From Acinetobacter schindleri CIP 107287 (lineage in GTDB: Bacteria; Pseudomonadota; Gammaproteobacteria; Pseudomonadales; Moraxellaceae), in NCBI RefSeq assembly GCF_000368625.1, contig NZ_KB849576.1, positions 1 through 64,000 on the forward strand: a stretch of 64,000 bases of DNA, read 5' to 3'. A model generated the notes under the pieces. The model ran no database searches. It was given only the letters and a program-made list of their open reading frames with translations, and had not been told where the DNA came from. Below, piece after piece: positions 46,648-55,255 of the stretch; positions within the stretch are counted from its first letter, which is position 1; each line of letters opens with the position of its first letter. The translations under genes were made by a program, and so were the position numbers.

Positions 46648-47247
46648 ATGAATAAAACAACTAAAAACAGGACGGGTGATCAATATGCCTATTATGCTGG
46701 TACTTATTGCCGTGATTGGCTTGGGGTATTTTGGGGTTATCCCAAATATGAAATGATGCAACTTGAAGACCAAACACGTCAGCAGCTTCAATCAGGTAGA
46801 TTTGCCGATTTAGAAGCGAAGTATCAACCCATACTTCAAAGAGAAAAGGTAGAGCTTACAATTCTGGATCAGTATCCGAATATTCGCTTTTATACACGCT
46901 GGCTTGAAAATGAAAATAAAAAACTTTCTGTAAAGAGTGAACAGAATGTCAAAAACATAGCCTGTAATTCTGTAGAGGCGTTTCAAAACTTTGATTACAA
47001 GTCTCGAACTGCCGTCTTAAATGTGATTGAAGAAGATCAAATAGTTTTTCATATGAATGTCAAAAATAAATTTGGTACGGACATGATGCAACATCAGCAA
47101 AAGCTGTTGGATTGTCCAAGTTTTTTACAAGTGAGAGCATTAAAAGCTGGGGAAGAATATATCCCACCACCTCAAAAGAATACCCCAGTAGACATGGTTG
47201 CACTTGCTGCATCGGTTTCGGAAGAGGCTGCGCAACCTTTAAGTTAA
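46648..47247 (+). CDS. hypothetical protein, first of a paralogous pair, apparent N-terminal frameshift
   Basis: 199 residues in the open frame, not a known family. The body shares DQYPNI, IEEDQ, NKFG and DCPSF with the next gene. The first about 30 residues look out-of-frame. In the +1 frame an ATG at 46685 (GGGTGAT upstream) encodes MPIMLVLIAVIGLGYFG, a membrane anchor like that of the next gene, then hits a stop. A one-base loss near TTTTGGGG (46730-46737) would join the anchor to the body. So the gene is probably frameshifted, unless the sequence has an error or frameshifting is programmed. Confidence 0.6.
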   Translation: MNKTTKNRTGDQYAYYAGTYCRDWLGVFWGYPKYEMMQLEDQTRQQLQSGRFADLEAKYQPILQREKVELTILDQYPNIRFYTRWLENENKKLSVKSEQNVKNIACNSVEAFQNFDYKSRTAVLNVIEEDQIVFHMNVKNKFGTDMMQHQQKLLDCPSFLQVRALKAGEEYIPPPQKNTPVDMVALAASVSEEAAQPLS

Positions 47248-47265
47248 AATCCTACGGATAAAAAT

Positions 47266-47727
47266 ATGAATATAAAATTTGTTGTTGTTGGCCTTTTAGT
47301 GATTGCCGGACTATTTTTCGGAACTGAAAAGTATTGGGAGCATAAGTTTCAACAGCAGGCACGAGATAATCTAAAACAGGTACACATGGATGCACAGACT
47401 CAACAGCGACTGGAAAATAGTGGTCTGCCCATCTCTGGAGATATACTGAATCAGTATCCGAATATTATTACCTACATGAAACTCACCACTTTCGCGGATA
47501 ATCAATTACCGGCAGAAATCCAAAGCCATGTACGACAACTTGGTTGTATGCAGGTTGATCAGTTACAAGGTCAAGAGCCAGATTTGGTAAAAGCCTATAT
47601 AACGGTTCTTGAAGAAGATCAGGTTTCATCCAGCTATACCATTCAAAATAAATTTGGCAAGGCTGTGTTTGAGCATAAACAGATACTAGCAGATTGCCCA
47701 AATTTTATGACTTTGAGTCAGTTATAA
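47266..47727 (+). CDS. hypothetical protein, second of the paralogous pair
   Basis: 153 residues. An N-terminal anchor or signal segment (IKFVVVGLLVIAGLFFG) is followed by about 130 residues outside the cytoplasm. Motifs shared with the previous gene: LNQYPNIITYM, VLEEDQV, QNKFGK, DCPNF; two conserved Cys may form a disulfide. No known family recognised. It follows the first gene by 18 bp. Confidence 0.75.
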   Translation: MNIKFVVVGLLVIAGLFFGTEKYWEHKFQQQARDNLKQVHMDAQTQQRLENSGLPISGDILNQYPNIITYMKLTTFADNQLPAEIQSHVRQLGCMQVDQLQGQEPDLVKAYITVLEEDQVSSSYTIQNKFGKAVFEHKQILADCPNFMTLSQL

Positions 47728-47740
47728 ATATGTTGTGGTC

Positions 47741-48007
47741 CTACTGCTTTAACGCATATTCAATTATTCGCTGGCAGGTGTCTGCTAGACAGAGATTATT
47801 TGTTGAATAAATGTTCAGCAGTTTTCTTGTCATCGCAACTTCAAGAAAATACTGGTACTCAATATTGTCGATATTCAGACTTAAGACAGGCTTAGAATTC
47901 TTTTCGATAGAAATTGCCTTAGATTCTAATGTCCAAGGCCGTTCGACGTAGATCAGATGATTGGCAGGAAACTCATTCAAGTTTAGAAGGAGATAAAACA
48001 GATTCAC
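47741..48007 (-). CDS. hypothetical protein (88 aa, GTG start)
   Basis: 88 residues from GTG 48007, with AGGAGG 7 nt upstream, an excellent ribosome binding site. The product (NLFYLLLNLNEFPANHLIYVERPW, then a mostly polar helical part) is soluble and unrecognised. It follows yciO by 36 bp on the same strand, so it is probably read with it. Confidence 0.65.
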   Translation of the reverse strand: MNLFYLLLNLNEFPANHLIYVERPWTLESKAISIEKNSKPVLSLNIDNIEYQYFLEVAMTRKLLNIYSTNNLCLADTCQRIIEYALKQ

Positions 48008-48043
48008 TTTATTTCCTCCTGAAACTGAATTAAAACGTTTTAA

Positions 48044-48661
48044 TTATTCAAAAGCACTTACATCACCGACACCACGGCGAATCACTTCAGGCTGATCACC
48101 CGATAAATCCACGATAGAAGTTGTGCTTAATGTACCTAGGCCACTATCAATAAATACATCGATGCGTTTGCCGAGCTGCATTTCAATCTCGTATGGATCA
48201 TCCATTGGATCAGTCTGATCTGGCAGGATCAGGGTTGAGGTCAACAGGGGTTCACCCAGTTCTTGAAGCAGCATCTGACACACGGGATTACTTGGGATAC
48301 GTAAACCGATGGTTTTTTTCTTCGGATGCATTAAACGTTTAGGTACTTCACTGGTGGCTGGCAGAATAAAAGTAGTGACAGCAGGCGTATTATTTTTCAG
48401 CAAACGATATACGGCATTGTCCACTTTGGCATAGGTCGCAATGTCCGACAAGTCACAGCAGAGAATGGCATATTGGTGCTTAGGGCCTAGACCACGAATT
48501 TGGGCAATGCGCTCCATGGCATTTTTATTTCCGATCTGGCAACCAATTGCATAAGCGGCATCAGTCGGATAAACAATTACATCGCCGGCACGGATACGTT
48601 CCACGGCCTGACTGATCAAACGTGGTTGGGGATTATCTGGGTGTACGCGTAAATGCAACAT
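48044..48661 (-). CDS. yciO: YciO-type Sua5/YrdC protein
   Basis: 205 residues from ATG 48661 (MLHLRVHPDNPQPRLI); upstream codons are open but not in family. The YrdC/Sua5 fold binds ATP and bicarbonate-derived intermediates; YciO is the paralogue of TsaC, with weak or distinct activity. Blocks: GDVIVYPTDAAYAIGCQI, NNTPAVTTFILPATSEVPKRL, KKKTIGLRIPSNPV, IDSGLGTLSTTSIVDL. Confidence 0.9.
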   Translation of the reverse strand: MLHLRVHPDNPQPRLISQAVERIRAGDVIVYPTDAAYAIGCQIGNKNAMERIAQIRGLGPKHQYAILCCDLSDIATYAKVDNAVYRLLKNNTPAVTTFILPATSEVPKRLMHPKKKTIGLRIPSNPVCQMLLQELGEPLLTSTLILPDQTDPMDDPYEIEMQLGKRIDVFIDSGLGTLSTTSIVDLSGDQPEVIRRGVGDVSAFE

Positions 48662-48747
48662 AAACTCTGTCTCCGATTCTGTGCTGACTTTATTATGAGA
48701 TTGCCTACGACGGACATGCAATCTCAATAACGATAAATTTGTATAAT

Positions 48748-49410
48748 TTAATCAAGCATTTCACGAATAAATTCGTCGGATTGTAAACTTTTGCCATTCC
48801 GTGTGCAGGCACAGATACAATCAATAAAACGTTTTGCATCACGCGGTAGTTTGGCTTCACCACTAAAATAACGCTGTACCTGTGCATAGACATTATCTTT
48901 AAAGCTGCTGCCATTGCCGCCTTCACCGGTCAGGTTGTCTAAAGACACGCAAAATTTACGCCCAAAGGCTTTGGCAAACATCCATTCAATCGCCTGGGGC
49001 TTGACTTCTACCTGTTCAAATAAAGCTTGCTGTTCCTGGGTGCGGCCATCTGGCGCATACCAGTAGCCCAGATCTGGCAATAGACGACGCTTATCACCGG
49101 CAATAGTCCAATGGCTGATCTCATGCAGGGCACTATTGAAGAAACCATGCGCAAATTGAATGCGGGCAGGGGTATCTTCAGTAGCCGGGAAATATTCTGG
49201 TTCAAAATCACCACGGACTAATGTGACATTTAGGTGGGAAAACCAGTGATTAAAGTGTAAGATGAGCCAATCAACCTGTTCTGCTTCTGGCGATACATTC
49301 GCCCACGGTAAGCGTTGCACTTGCTGTAGTGAGCTGTCAGAATCCAGAGTTGAAAGTGTGCTAACGAGTGATGAAACATTCACTTCTGTTTGCGGCTGCA
49401 ACAGATGCAT
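48748..49410 (-). CDS. epmC: elongation factor P hydroxylase
   Basis: 220 residues, YfcM family. In E. coli it hydroxylates the lysylated Lys34 of EF-P. Metal ligands are apparent in FNSALHEISHWTIAG (HxxxH), and the family blocks DLGYWYAPDGRTQEQQALFEQVEVKPQAIEW and FCVSLDNL are intact. An N-terminal extension of about 50 residues is longer than in E. coli. epmA and epmB are not in this window. Confidence 0.9.
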   Translation of the reverse strand: MHLLQPQTEVNVSSLVSTLSTLDSDSSLQQVQRLPWANVSPEAEQVDWLILHFNHWFSHLNVTLVRGDFEPEYFPATEDTPARIQFAHGFFNSALHEISHWTIAGDKRRLLPDLGYWYAPDGRTQEQQALFEQVEVKPQAIEWMFAKAFGRKFCVSLDNLTGEGGNGSSFKDNVYAQVQRYFSGEAKLPRDAKRFIDCICACTRNGKSLQSDEFIREMLD

Positions 49411-49509
49411 GACTGAAATTACCCAATTGGTCTGTCTAAAAATAAGTACAAAATTGTATCTTAATCTTTGACAGAGTTCTGATGAATTTGTAGAATTGCC
49501 GCCTTAATT

Positions 49510-50067
49510 ATGTCAGCAAATACCTTTCCGGCACAGATTGAGCCGTTTAAATGGGCTGAACAGGGCTTTAAATGGTCAGGTCAACTGCCTTTATCCCGCT
49601 TTGTTCGTATTGCTCGTGAAGCTGTTGGATCAATTGATGATCAATTGATTAACATAGACTGTAAGCTATCAATGGATGCTTATCATCGCATTGTGTGGCT
49701 AGATGGCCATGTTGAAACGAAAGTTCCAATGGAATGCCAGCGTTGTCTGGAAACCGTTGAGATTGAACTCGTTTCAGATTTTCATCTTGCCCTTGTGGAT
49801 GACGAATCACTGATAGAGCGCTTGGATGAGGATGCTGATTTCATCGTCTTAGGTGAAAGTGAAGCAACGACGAAAGGTTCATATGATGCACCTGCCACCG
49901 CTGATTTACTGGCACTCATAGAAGATGAATTGTTATTGTTGATGCCGTTGTCTCCTAAGCATGATGTTTGTGAGCATAAGCACCAACCCGCTCAAGAAGA
50001 AGTTGTTGAAGAAAAACGGGACAATCCGTTTGAAGTTTTGGCAGCTTTGAAGGGTAAACTTAACTAA
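49510..50067 (+). CDS. yceD: 23S rRNA accumulation protein YceD (DUF177)
   Basis: 185 residues. DUF177 core: VPMECQRCLETVEIELVSDFHLALV, with CxxC (ECQRC), and a C-terminal DLLALIEDELLLLMPLSPKHDVCEHKH with a second Cys. It stands before rpmF as in most bacteria and affects 23S rRNA levels in E. coli. Confidence 0.92.
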   Translation: MSANTFPAQIEPFKWAEQGFKWSGQLPLSRFVRIAREAVGSIDDQLINIDCKLSMDAYHRIVWLDGHVETKVPMECQRCLETVEIELVSDFHLALVDDESLIERLDEDADFIVLGESEATTKGSYDAPATADLLALIEDELLLLMPLSPKHDVCEHKHQPAQEEVVEEKRDNPFEVLAALKGKLN

Positions 50068-50080
50068 TTTTTGTGTTATA

Positions 50081-50094
50081 CTTATACGTATAAG
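50081..50094. promoter_or_regulatory. 14-bp perfect palindrome between yceD and rpmF
   Basis: CTTATACGTATAAG, 13 bp after the yceD stop and 51 bp before rpmF. It could be a regulator site or a weak hairpin that tunes rpmF. Confidence 0.35.
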
Positions 50095-50144
50095 ACAATC
50101 GAATTTGTTCTGATCCATTTTTTCGATATTTGTAAGGAGCCATC

Positions 50145-50327
50145 ATGGCCGTTCAGCAAAACCGTAAAAGTCGCTCTCGCCGTGACATGCGCCGTTCACA
50201 TGACGCTTTAACTGAGAATGCATTAACTGTAGACCAAGCTACTGGTGAAACTCATCGTCGTCACCACGTATCTAAAGATGGTATCTACCGTGGTCGTCAA
50301 TTATTCGCTAAAGCATCTGCTGAATAA
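50145..50327 (+). CDS. rpmF: 50S ribosomal protein L32
   Basis: 60 residues, starting [21 protein letters not shown] and ending in [17 protein letters not shown]. There are no zinc-binding Cys pairs, the C-minus form. AAGGAG lies before the start. Confidence 0.98.
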   Translation: MAVQQNRKSRSRRDMRRSHDALTENALTVDQATGETHRRHHVSKDGIYRGRQLFAKASAE

Positions 50328-50365
50328 TTAATGATGTATTAAGCGTCAAGCTTGATAGAAAAAAT

Positions 50366-50390
50366 GGGAGCGTTAAGCTCCCTTTTTTTT
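50366..50390 (+). terminator. rpmF terminator
   Basis: GGGAGC / GCTCCC with loop GTTAA and eight T. Confidence 0.9.
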
Positions 50391-50561
50391 GTCTGTCACT
50401 TTTAGGCGCTTTAATAAAGTCGGGCTTTTTGTTGTATTTGGCAATTACCCCAGCCAAAATTACGTGCTAAATTGCGCTCCACAATGAGTTAGGTGGTATT
50501 TAGCTGTTAATTTTCATCAATTCTGTGAAGATTAGCGCCTCTTAATTGAAAGGATTTTATT

Positions 50562-51548
50562 ATGTCTGCTAAACAACTCGAGCAAGCAGCTCAGGCAACC
50601 AAAACTGCATTTGTATTCCCGGGTCAGGGATCGCAGAAGGCGGGCATGCTCGCTGAACTGGCTGAGCAGTTTAGTAGTGTAGGTGACACATTTGCCGAGG
50701 CATCTGAAGCAGTAGGCTTCGATCTGTGGCAGATTGCACAAAGTGGTGAAGGTCTGAATCAGACTGAATTCACTCAACCGGTTCTTCTGACTGCATCGAT
50801 TGCATTATGGCGTGTATGGCTGGAACTGGGTGGTGTTGCACCAAAGTATCTGGCTGGCCATTCTTTAGGTGAATACAGTGCGCTGGTTGCGGCGGGTGCG
50901 TTAAGCCTGGGTGATGCAGTGAAACTGGTCAACCTGCGCGGTAAGCTGATGCAAGATGCAGTCCCACAAGGTGTCGGTGCAATGGCGGCAATTCTAGGAC
51001 TGGAAGATGCTCAGGTTGTTGAACTTTGTGCACAGGCAACAGCAGCCGGTGAAGGTTCGGTTGAAGCAGCTAACTACAATGCCAAAGGTCAAGTTGTTGT
51101 TGCAGGGAACAAAGATCGTGTTGATGCGGTAATTGAACTGGCAAAAGAAAATGGTGCTAAAGCGATCGCATTGCCTGTATCTGTTCCATCCCACTGTTCA
51201 CTGATGAAACCTGCGGCTGAACAGTTTGCTACGGCTTTGGAACAAACTGCCATTGAGCTACCACGTATTCCTGTAATACAAAATGTGGGCGCAGAAATTG
51301 TAACAGATGTGAATGCATTACGTCAGGCACTGACTGCGCAATTGTATGAATCTGTACAGTGGACCAAAACCCTGCAGTTCCTTCAAGACGAAGGTATTGC
51401 ATATATCGTGGAATGCGGTCCGGGGAATGTACTTGCCAATATGGCAAAACGTTTACCAAATATCGAAAAAGCACTTCCACTGGATACTCAATCCCGTCTG
51501 GAAGATGCATTAAACACCGTATTGGTGGCAGAAGGGAAAATTGCATGA
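50562..51548 (+). CDS. fabD: malonyl-CoA--ACP transacylase
   Basis: 328 residues. It moves malonyl from CoA to ACP for fatty-acid elongation. Nucleophile GHSLGEYSALVAAGAL, N-terminal FPGQGSQKAGM and His in VSVPSHCSLMKPA. First of fabD-fabG-acpP; plsX and fabH, which usually separate rpmF from fabD, are not present. AAAGGA precedes the start. Confidence 0.97.
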   Translation: MSAKQLEQAAQATKTAFVFPGQGSQKAGMLAELAEQFSSVGDTFAEASEAVGFDLWQIAQSGEGLNQTEFTQPVLLTASIALWRVWLELGGVAPKYLAGHSLGEYSALVAAGALSLGDAVKLVNLRGKLMQDAVPQGVGAMAAILGLEDAQVVELCAQATAAGEGSVEAANYNAKGQVVVAGNKDRVDAVIELAKENGAKAIALPVSVPSHCSLMKPAAEQFATALEQTAIELPRIPVIQNVGAEIVTDVNALRQALTAQLYESVQWTKTLQFLQDEGIAYIVECGPGNVLANMAKRLPNIEKALPLDTQSRLEDALNTVLVAEGKIA

Positions 51549-52279
51549 CACAGGAACGTAAAGTTGCCTTGGTGACAGGTGCAAGCCGCGGCATTGGTGC
51601 TGCAATTGCACAACAACTCATTCAGGATGGCTACTTTGTGGTAGGAACTGCCACTTCTGAAGCTGGCGCTGAGAAACTATCTGCACAGTTTTCTGAAAAT
51701 GGTGCAGGTAAGGTCCTTGATGTGCGTGATGGTGCAGCCATTGATGCACTGGTGACTGAAATTGAACAGAACTATGGTCCAGTTCTTGCGTTAGTGAACA
51801 ATGCTGGTATTACCAAAGACAACCTGTTATTACGCATGTCGGAAGACGACTGGGATGATATTTTAAACATCCATCTGAAAGCCGTTTATCGTTTATCTAA
51901 ACGTGTGCTGAAAGGTATGACTAAGGCACGTTTCGGCCGTATCATTAATATCAGTTCTGTGGTGGCGCATTTTGCTAACCCAGGTCAGGCGAACTATTCA
52001 GCTGCCAAAGCAGGTATTGAGGCGTTTGGTCGCAGTCTGGCTAAAGAAATGGGTAGTCGTCAGATTACAGTCAATGCTGTTGCACCTGGCTTTATCGCAA
52101 CTGAAATGACTGAACAGTTAAGTGAAGAAATTCGCAAAAAAATGAGTGATCAAGTGGCTTTAAACCGTTTAGGTGATCCACAAGATATCGCGAATGCCGT
52201 AAGTTTCCTGGCATCGGACAAAGCCAGTTACATTACAGGTACAGTCATTCACGTTAATGGTGGTTTATACATGAGCTAA
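51545..52279 (+). CDS. fabG: 3-oxoacyl-ACP reductase FabG
   Basis: 244 residues from ATG 51545, overlapping the fabD stop as ATGA. NADPH-dependent [38 protein letters not shown] and the C-terminal [17 protein letters not shown]. It reduces beta-ketoacyl-ACP. Confidence 0.97.
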   Translation: MTQERKVALVTGASRGIGAAIAQQLIQDGYFVVGTATSEAGAEKLSAQFSENGAGKVLDVRDGAAIDALVTEIEQNYGPVLALVNNAGITKDNLLLRMSEDDWDDILNIHLKAVYRLSKRVLKGMTKARFGRIINISSVVAHFANPGQANYSAAKAGIEAFGRSLAKEMGSRQITVNAVAPGFIATEMTEQLSEEIRKKMSDQVALNRLGDPQDIANAVSFLASDKASYITGTVIHVNGGLYMS

Positions 52280-52365
52280 ACGGCACATGTATTAACTTTC
52301 CAAATTTTATAGATTCAATTAAACTAACGGCATTAAAAACGCCACAAGCAATGAGGAGAATTCCT

Positions 52366-52602
52366 GTGAGCGATATCGAACAACGCGTTAAACAAGCGGT
52401 TGCAGAACAACTTGGTATCAAAGTCGAAGAGATTAAAAACGAAGCATCTTTCATGGATGACTTAGGTGCTGACTCTCTAGACCTGGTTGAACTTGTTATG
52501 TCTTTCGAAAATGACTTCGACATCACTATTCCTGATGAAGATTCTAACGAAATCACAACTGTTCAATCTGCGATCGACTACGTTTCTAAAAAACTTGGTT
52601 AA
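52366..52602 (+). CDS. acpP: acyl carrier protein
   Basis: 78 residues from GTG 52366 ([17 protein letters not shown]), with GAGGAG about 9 nt before. Phosphopantetheine Ser in [13 protein letters not shown]. The ATG a few codons upstream overlaps the ribosome site and is not used. Confidence 0.97.
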   Translation: MSDIEQRVKQAVAEQLGIKVEEIKNEASFMDDLGADSLDLVELVMSFENDFDITIPDEDSNEITTVQSAIDYVSKKLG

Positions 52603-52630
52603 TGCTGATTTTCAGCTTTGCTGAACCTAA

Positions 52631-52654
52631 AGACCACCGCAAGGTGGTTTTTTT
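52631..52654 (+). terminator. acpP terminator
   Basis: ACCACC / GGTGGT with loop GCAA and T-run. Confidence 0.85.
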
Positions 52655-52786
52655 GTGCCTGTGTTTTTCTTAATGGTAACTTACATTCATTAACAGGAAG
52701 CTTACCAATGATTAACTTCTGTTTAGGTGAATTCCGCTATAAACAATAGGGAGATAAAAAATCAGACAACAATAAGGGAGTCTTCC

Positions 52787-53293
52787 ATGGGTATTTTTGA
52801 TTTTGTAAAAGGTATTGGTAAGAAAAATACCGCAGCGGCAGAACCGCAACAGACACCTGCTGCACAACAAGCACCTGCGGCTGCGCCTAAAGCAGCTCCG
52901 GCAGAGCCATCGGCACAAGAAATTGCCAACAAGTTATTGGGTCATGTTAAAAGTTTAGGGTTGCCAATTAAAGGTTTGTCGATTAGCTATAACTCTACTT
53001 CTGATCTGGCAACTGTGCGTGGGCAGGTACAAAATCAGGCCGATCGTGAAAAAATTATTCTCGCGGTAGGAAATATTGATCATGTGGCCAAAGTGGATGA
53101 TCAGTTGACTGTGAGCAGCCCTGAACCGGAAAGTAAATTCTACACGGTAAAATCAGGCGACAGTTTGTCAAAAATTTCTAAAGAATTTTATGGCGATGCC
53201 AATCAATACAATAAGATTTTTGAAGCCAACCGTCCATTATTAAAAGATGCTGATGATATTTTCCCAGGTCAGGTACTGCGTATTCCTGATTAA
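52787..53293 (+). CDS. BON-LysM protein (potassium-binding Kbp/YgaU type)
   Basis: 168 residues from ATG 52787 (MGIFDFVKGIG), with AAGGGAG before it. An Ala/Pro/Gln-rich linker (about 18-45) is followed by a BON domain and a C-terminal LysM domain (YTVKSGDSLSKISKEFYGDANQYNKIFEANRPLL). This is the Kbp architecture; Kbp binds potassium in E. coli. A linker of this kind is longer than in the E. coli protein. Confidence 0.88.
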   Translation: MGIFDFVKGIGKKNTAAAEPQQTPAAQQAPAAAPKAAPAEPSAQEIANKLLGHVKSLGLPIKGLSISYNSTSDLATVRGQVQNQADREKIILAVGNIDHVAKVDDQLTVSSPEPESKFYTVKSGDSLSKISKEFYGDANQYNKIFEANRPLLKDADDIFPGQVLRIPD

Positions 53294-53313
53294 TATTTTT
53301 GAACTTTCAGATT

Positions 53314-53346
53314 AACAACAAAGCTCCTTTTGGGAGCTTTGTTGTT
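53314..53346. terminator. strong bidirectional terminator
   Basis: Perfect 14-bp stem AACAACAAAGCTCC / GGAGCTTTGTTGTT with loop TTTTG, between the convergent LysM and lrp genes. Confidence 0.85.
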
Positions 53347-53365
53347 ATTGTCGATAACTAGAGTA

Positions 53366-53833
53366 TTAAATACCGACATCCAGATATAGCGTCTCTTTTA
53401 CTTCCTCCATCACCACATAACTGTGTGAAGAGGCGGAAGAAGGTAGTTTCTTTAATAGATCGCCCAGCAGGCGGCGATAAGCACTCATCTCTTTCAGGCG
53501 CGCTTTGACCAGATAATCAAAATCTCCAGAAATCAAATGGCATTCCAGTACTTCAGGAATTTCACTCAGGTCTCGTGCGACCTGCTCAAATACATCACCG
53601 GATTTGGCTGAAAGTTTGATTTCAAGAAAGACCAGTAAATTGCGTTCCAGCTTTTCTGGATTGAGTCGGGCGTAATAGCCCATGATAATACCATCACGTT
53701 CCAGTCGCTTCACACGCTCAGAGCACGGAGTGGTGGATAGGTTCACCCGAGCTGCCAGCTCGCTAATGGCAATCCGGCCATCTCGTTGCAGAATATCCAG
53801 AATCATGCGATCAATACGGTCTAATTTGCGCAT
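53366..53833 (-). CDS. Lrp/AsnC-family regulator, dad-linked
   Basis: 155 residues. Winged helix at about 3-60 (LDRIDRMILDILQRDGRIAISELAARVNLSTTPCSERVKRLERDGI), then the RAM ligand-binding domain. Divergent from dadA; DadR-type regulators activate dadA and dadX with alanine as effector, which is the likely role here by context. Confidence 0.9.
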   Translation of the reverse strand: MRKLDRIDRMILDILQRDGRIAISELAARVNLSTTPCSERVKRLERDGIIMGYYARLNPEKLERNLLVFLEIKLSAKSGDVFEQVARDLSEIPEVLECHLISGDFDYLVKARLKEMSAYRRLLGDLLKKLPSSASSHSYVVMEEVKETLYLDVGI

Positions 53834-53880
53834 TCATTATTCCCTTAATTTTTTAAAATCACGCGAGAAATCTAGTGGAT

Positions 53881-53951
53881 TCACTGAATATATTACTTTA
53901 AAACAGTGAAATTAACTATTGATCCAAAAATATACTAGTTAAATCAACTAG
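53881..53951. promoter_or_regulatory. lrp-dadA intergenic inverted repeats
   Basis: Two candidate sites: TCACTG (53881-53886) with CAGTGA (53904-53909), and CTAGTT-AAATC-AACTAG (53935-53951), the latter 21 bp before dadA. Both could bind the adjacent Lrp-type regulator; this is inference. Confidence 0.4.
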
Positions 53952-53972
53952 AAGGATTTTGAGGGTGAGGCA

Positions 53973-55232
53973 ATGCGTGTTTTGGTCTTAGGTAGTGGTG
54001 TAATCGGTGTGGCAAGTGCCTATTATCTGGCACAGCAGGGTGCAGAAGTTACTGTACTTGACCGTCAGACTGGCCCTGCTGAAGAAACCAGTTTTGGTAA
54101 TGCAGGCCAAATCTCTCCAGGTTACTCGACACCGTGGGCAGCACCTGGCATTCCATTTAAAGCGGTGAAATGGATGTTTCAGCATCACGCACCCTTGGCT
54201 ATCAATTTAGATGGCAGCATGTGGCAGTTGAACTGGATGGCGCAAATGCTGAAAAACTGTAATCCAGCCAGCTATGCCATTAACAAAGAACGTATGACTC
54301 GTGTGGCTGAATATAGCCGTGACTGCTTACGTGAATTGCGTAAAGAAACCGGGATCAGCTATGAGCATCGTTCCAAAGGTACTTTACAGGTATTTCGTAA
54401 TGAAGCCCAGTTGGATATGGTGCAACGTGATATTGCTGTATTGCAAGAGTGTGGTGTGCCGCATGAATTGTTACTGGGAGCTGATTTGGCAAAAGTTGAA
54501 CCTGCCTTGGCACATGCTCAAGATAAACTGGTCGGTGGCTTACATTTACCCAATGATGAAACCGGTGATTGCTATCTATTTACCAACGCCTTAGCCAATG
54601 TTGCCAAAGAATTGGGAGTACAGTTCAAGTTTAACCAGAATGTGGAACATCTGCTAACTGAGGGCAATGAAATTAAAGGTGTTGTCGTCAATGGTCAGAT
54701 ATTCACTGCGGACAAATACGTGCTGGCATTTGGTAGTTATTCACGTGATTTCTTGAAACCGTTGCATCTGGATTTACCAGTTTATCCAGTAAAAGGCTAT
54801 TCACTCACGATTCCAATCGTTGATGCCGATTTTGCGCCGCAATCTACGGTGCTGGATGAGACCTATAAGATTGCCATCACTCGCTTTGACCAGCGCATTC
54901 GTGTTGGCGGTATGGCTGAGCTAAGTGGCTTTAACCATAATTTAAAAGACAATCGCCGTGCCACGTTGGAAATGGTCACTCAGGAATTGTTCCCGGGTGG
55001 TAATTTGGCTGAAGCCAGCTTCTGGACGGGGTTACGTCCAATGACCCCAGACAGTACCCCAATTATTGGAAAAACCCGTTTTAAAAACCTGTTCCTGAAT
55101 ACCGGACATGGCACTTTGGGTTGGACCATGGCCTGTGGTTCGGGCAAGTTAATCAGCGATATTGTGCTGGATCATAAAACCGAGATTAGCACGGAAGGGC
55201 TGTCACTCGGACGCTATTCACACGCGGCTTAA
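53973..55232 (+). CDS. dadA: D-amino acid dehydrogenase, small subunit
   Basis: 419 residues, FAD-dependent, membrane-associated. It oxidises D-alanine to pyruvate and ammonia. N-terminal FAD site [21 protein letters not shown], then [23 protein letters not shown], and the C-terminal [15 protein letters not shown] and [16 protein letters not shown]. First gene of dadA-alr-ridA-cycA. Confidence 0.96.
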   Translation: MRVLVLGSGVIGVASAYYLAQQGAEVTVLDRQTGPAEETSFGNAGQISPGYSTPWAAPGIPFKAVKWMFQHHAPLAINLDGSMWQLNWMAQMLKNCNPASYAINKERMTRVAEYSRDCLRELRKETGISYEHRSKGTLQVFRNEAQLDMVQRDIAVLQECGVPHELLLGADLAKVEPALAHAQDKLVGGLHLPNDETGDCYLFTNALANVAKELGVQFKFNQNVEHLLTEGNEIKGVVVNGQIFTADKYVLAFGSYSRDFLKPLHLDLPVYPVKGYSLTIPIVDADFAPQSTVLDETYKIAITRFDQRIRVGGMAELSGFNHNLKDNRRATLEMVTQELFPGGNLAEASFWTGLRPMTPDSTPIIGKTRFKNLFLNTGHGTLGWTMACGSGKLISDIVLDHKTEISTEGLSLGRYSHAA

Positions 55233-55255
55233 ATTACTGTTTCAAGGAAGAATCT

